From the NCBI GenBank assembly GCA_900541145.1, contig UQIH01000022.1:1-41696 (forward strand): a DNA stretch of 41,696 nt. The letters run 5' to 3'. Position 1 is the stretch's first letter. Each line of letters begins with the position of its first letter. Of this stretch, positions 41,505 through 41,696 are shown in pieces. The notes under the pieces were generated by a model that was not told the origin of the DNA, did no database searches, and saw only the letters and a program-made list of their open reading frames with translations. Position numbers and translations under genes: made by a program. This DNA is from an uncultured Collinsella sp. (GTDB lineage: Bacteria > Actinomycetota > Coriobacteriia > Coriobacteriales > Coriobacteriaceae).

Positions 41505-41696
41505 TCAATACTCATAAAACAGCTGGTCATCGCCAATATCAGAAGCCAATGCTTCAGTTTTAACCCCAGTGATGCGACTGAGGGACCTATTCATTTGTGA
41601 ACAAAATATGGAGTGCGCGATTCCCGCCCCCGGGGCCCCTCCGGTCTGGCAATATATCTCCTTGCCGCGCGGCCCGGTCGAACCGGATGAGCCGCG
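41505..41696 (-). other. Open frame running off the right edge, doubtful gene
   Basis: The minus strand is open from the edge to a TGA at 41505-41507 (63 codons plus the stop), ending ...GDDQLFYEY. It could be the 3' end of a gene outside the window. Its Gly/Pro-rich upstream part and the absence of a recognisable domain leave this uncertain; a plus-strand open frame overlaps it. Confidence 0.2.

Noticed and set aside
41236..41508. A 90-codon minus-strand open frame at the right edge
   Set aside because: It passes through the tRNA-derived terminator and T-arm module and has no domain or ribosome site.

Overview
The window looks like the chromosomal replication-origin region of a high-GC gut actinobacterium of the class Coriobacteriia, most like Collinsella. 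This is an inference from gene order, protein character and the PafBC-type regulators; no database was searched. Genes left of about 11.17 kb lie on the minus strand (gyrA, gyrB, dciA-like, recF, dnaN, dnaA and a GHKL-ATPase gene). Those right of 11.5 kb run mainly on the plus strand (rpmH, rnpA, yidD, yidC, khpB/jag, rsmG, parA, parB). The two arms diverge from a 345-bp gap at 11170-11514. That gap and the dnaA-dnaN gap (7839-8076) share an exact 14-mer, AGTTTTCAACAGGT or its complement, that looks like a non-canonical DnaA box. The dnaA-dnaN gap also carries an AT-rich stretch with TAA/TAG triplets, as expected for an unwinding site. Three perfect parS sites lie just before parA. A parS-like 16-mer sits inside dnaA and another next to the rlmN terminator.

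From 16.7 to 27.4 kb there are rlmN (minus), a ddl gene overlapping a DEDDh exonuclease-DinG helicase fusion, a convergent pair of WYL-domain regulators resembling PafB and PafC, and a 1063-residue membrane protein. In that protein an M28-peptidase-like domain is split by about 670 residues of low-complexity sequence and has lost most of its metal ligands. A small membrane protein follows it.

From 27.4 to 30.8 kb a minus-strand gene encodes a large sortase-anchored adhesin with an N-terminal thioester (TQXA) domain, six SpaA-like repeats and an LPATG signal. The rest runs on the plus strand: tRNA-Gly(CCC), purB, a TSCPD-domain protein, a Tat/lipoprotein, a two-component system, purC, a membrane protein, an M29 aminopeptidase, tRNA-Lys(TTT), and a low-GC TraX-family gene in what looks like a small islet at the 3' end of tRNA-Lys.

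The most unusual items are: (i) the origin layout together with an altered DnaA DNA-binding signature; (ii) the GHKL ATPase - Q/P/M-rich linker - winged-helix protein just upstream of dnaA; (iii) the split, degenerate M28 protein; (iv) related hairpin elements downstream of both tRNA genes, built partly from duplicated tRNA 3' ends; and (v) two copies of a perfect 12-bp palindrome bracketing the khpB-rsmG-parAB block.
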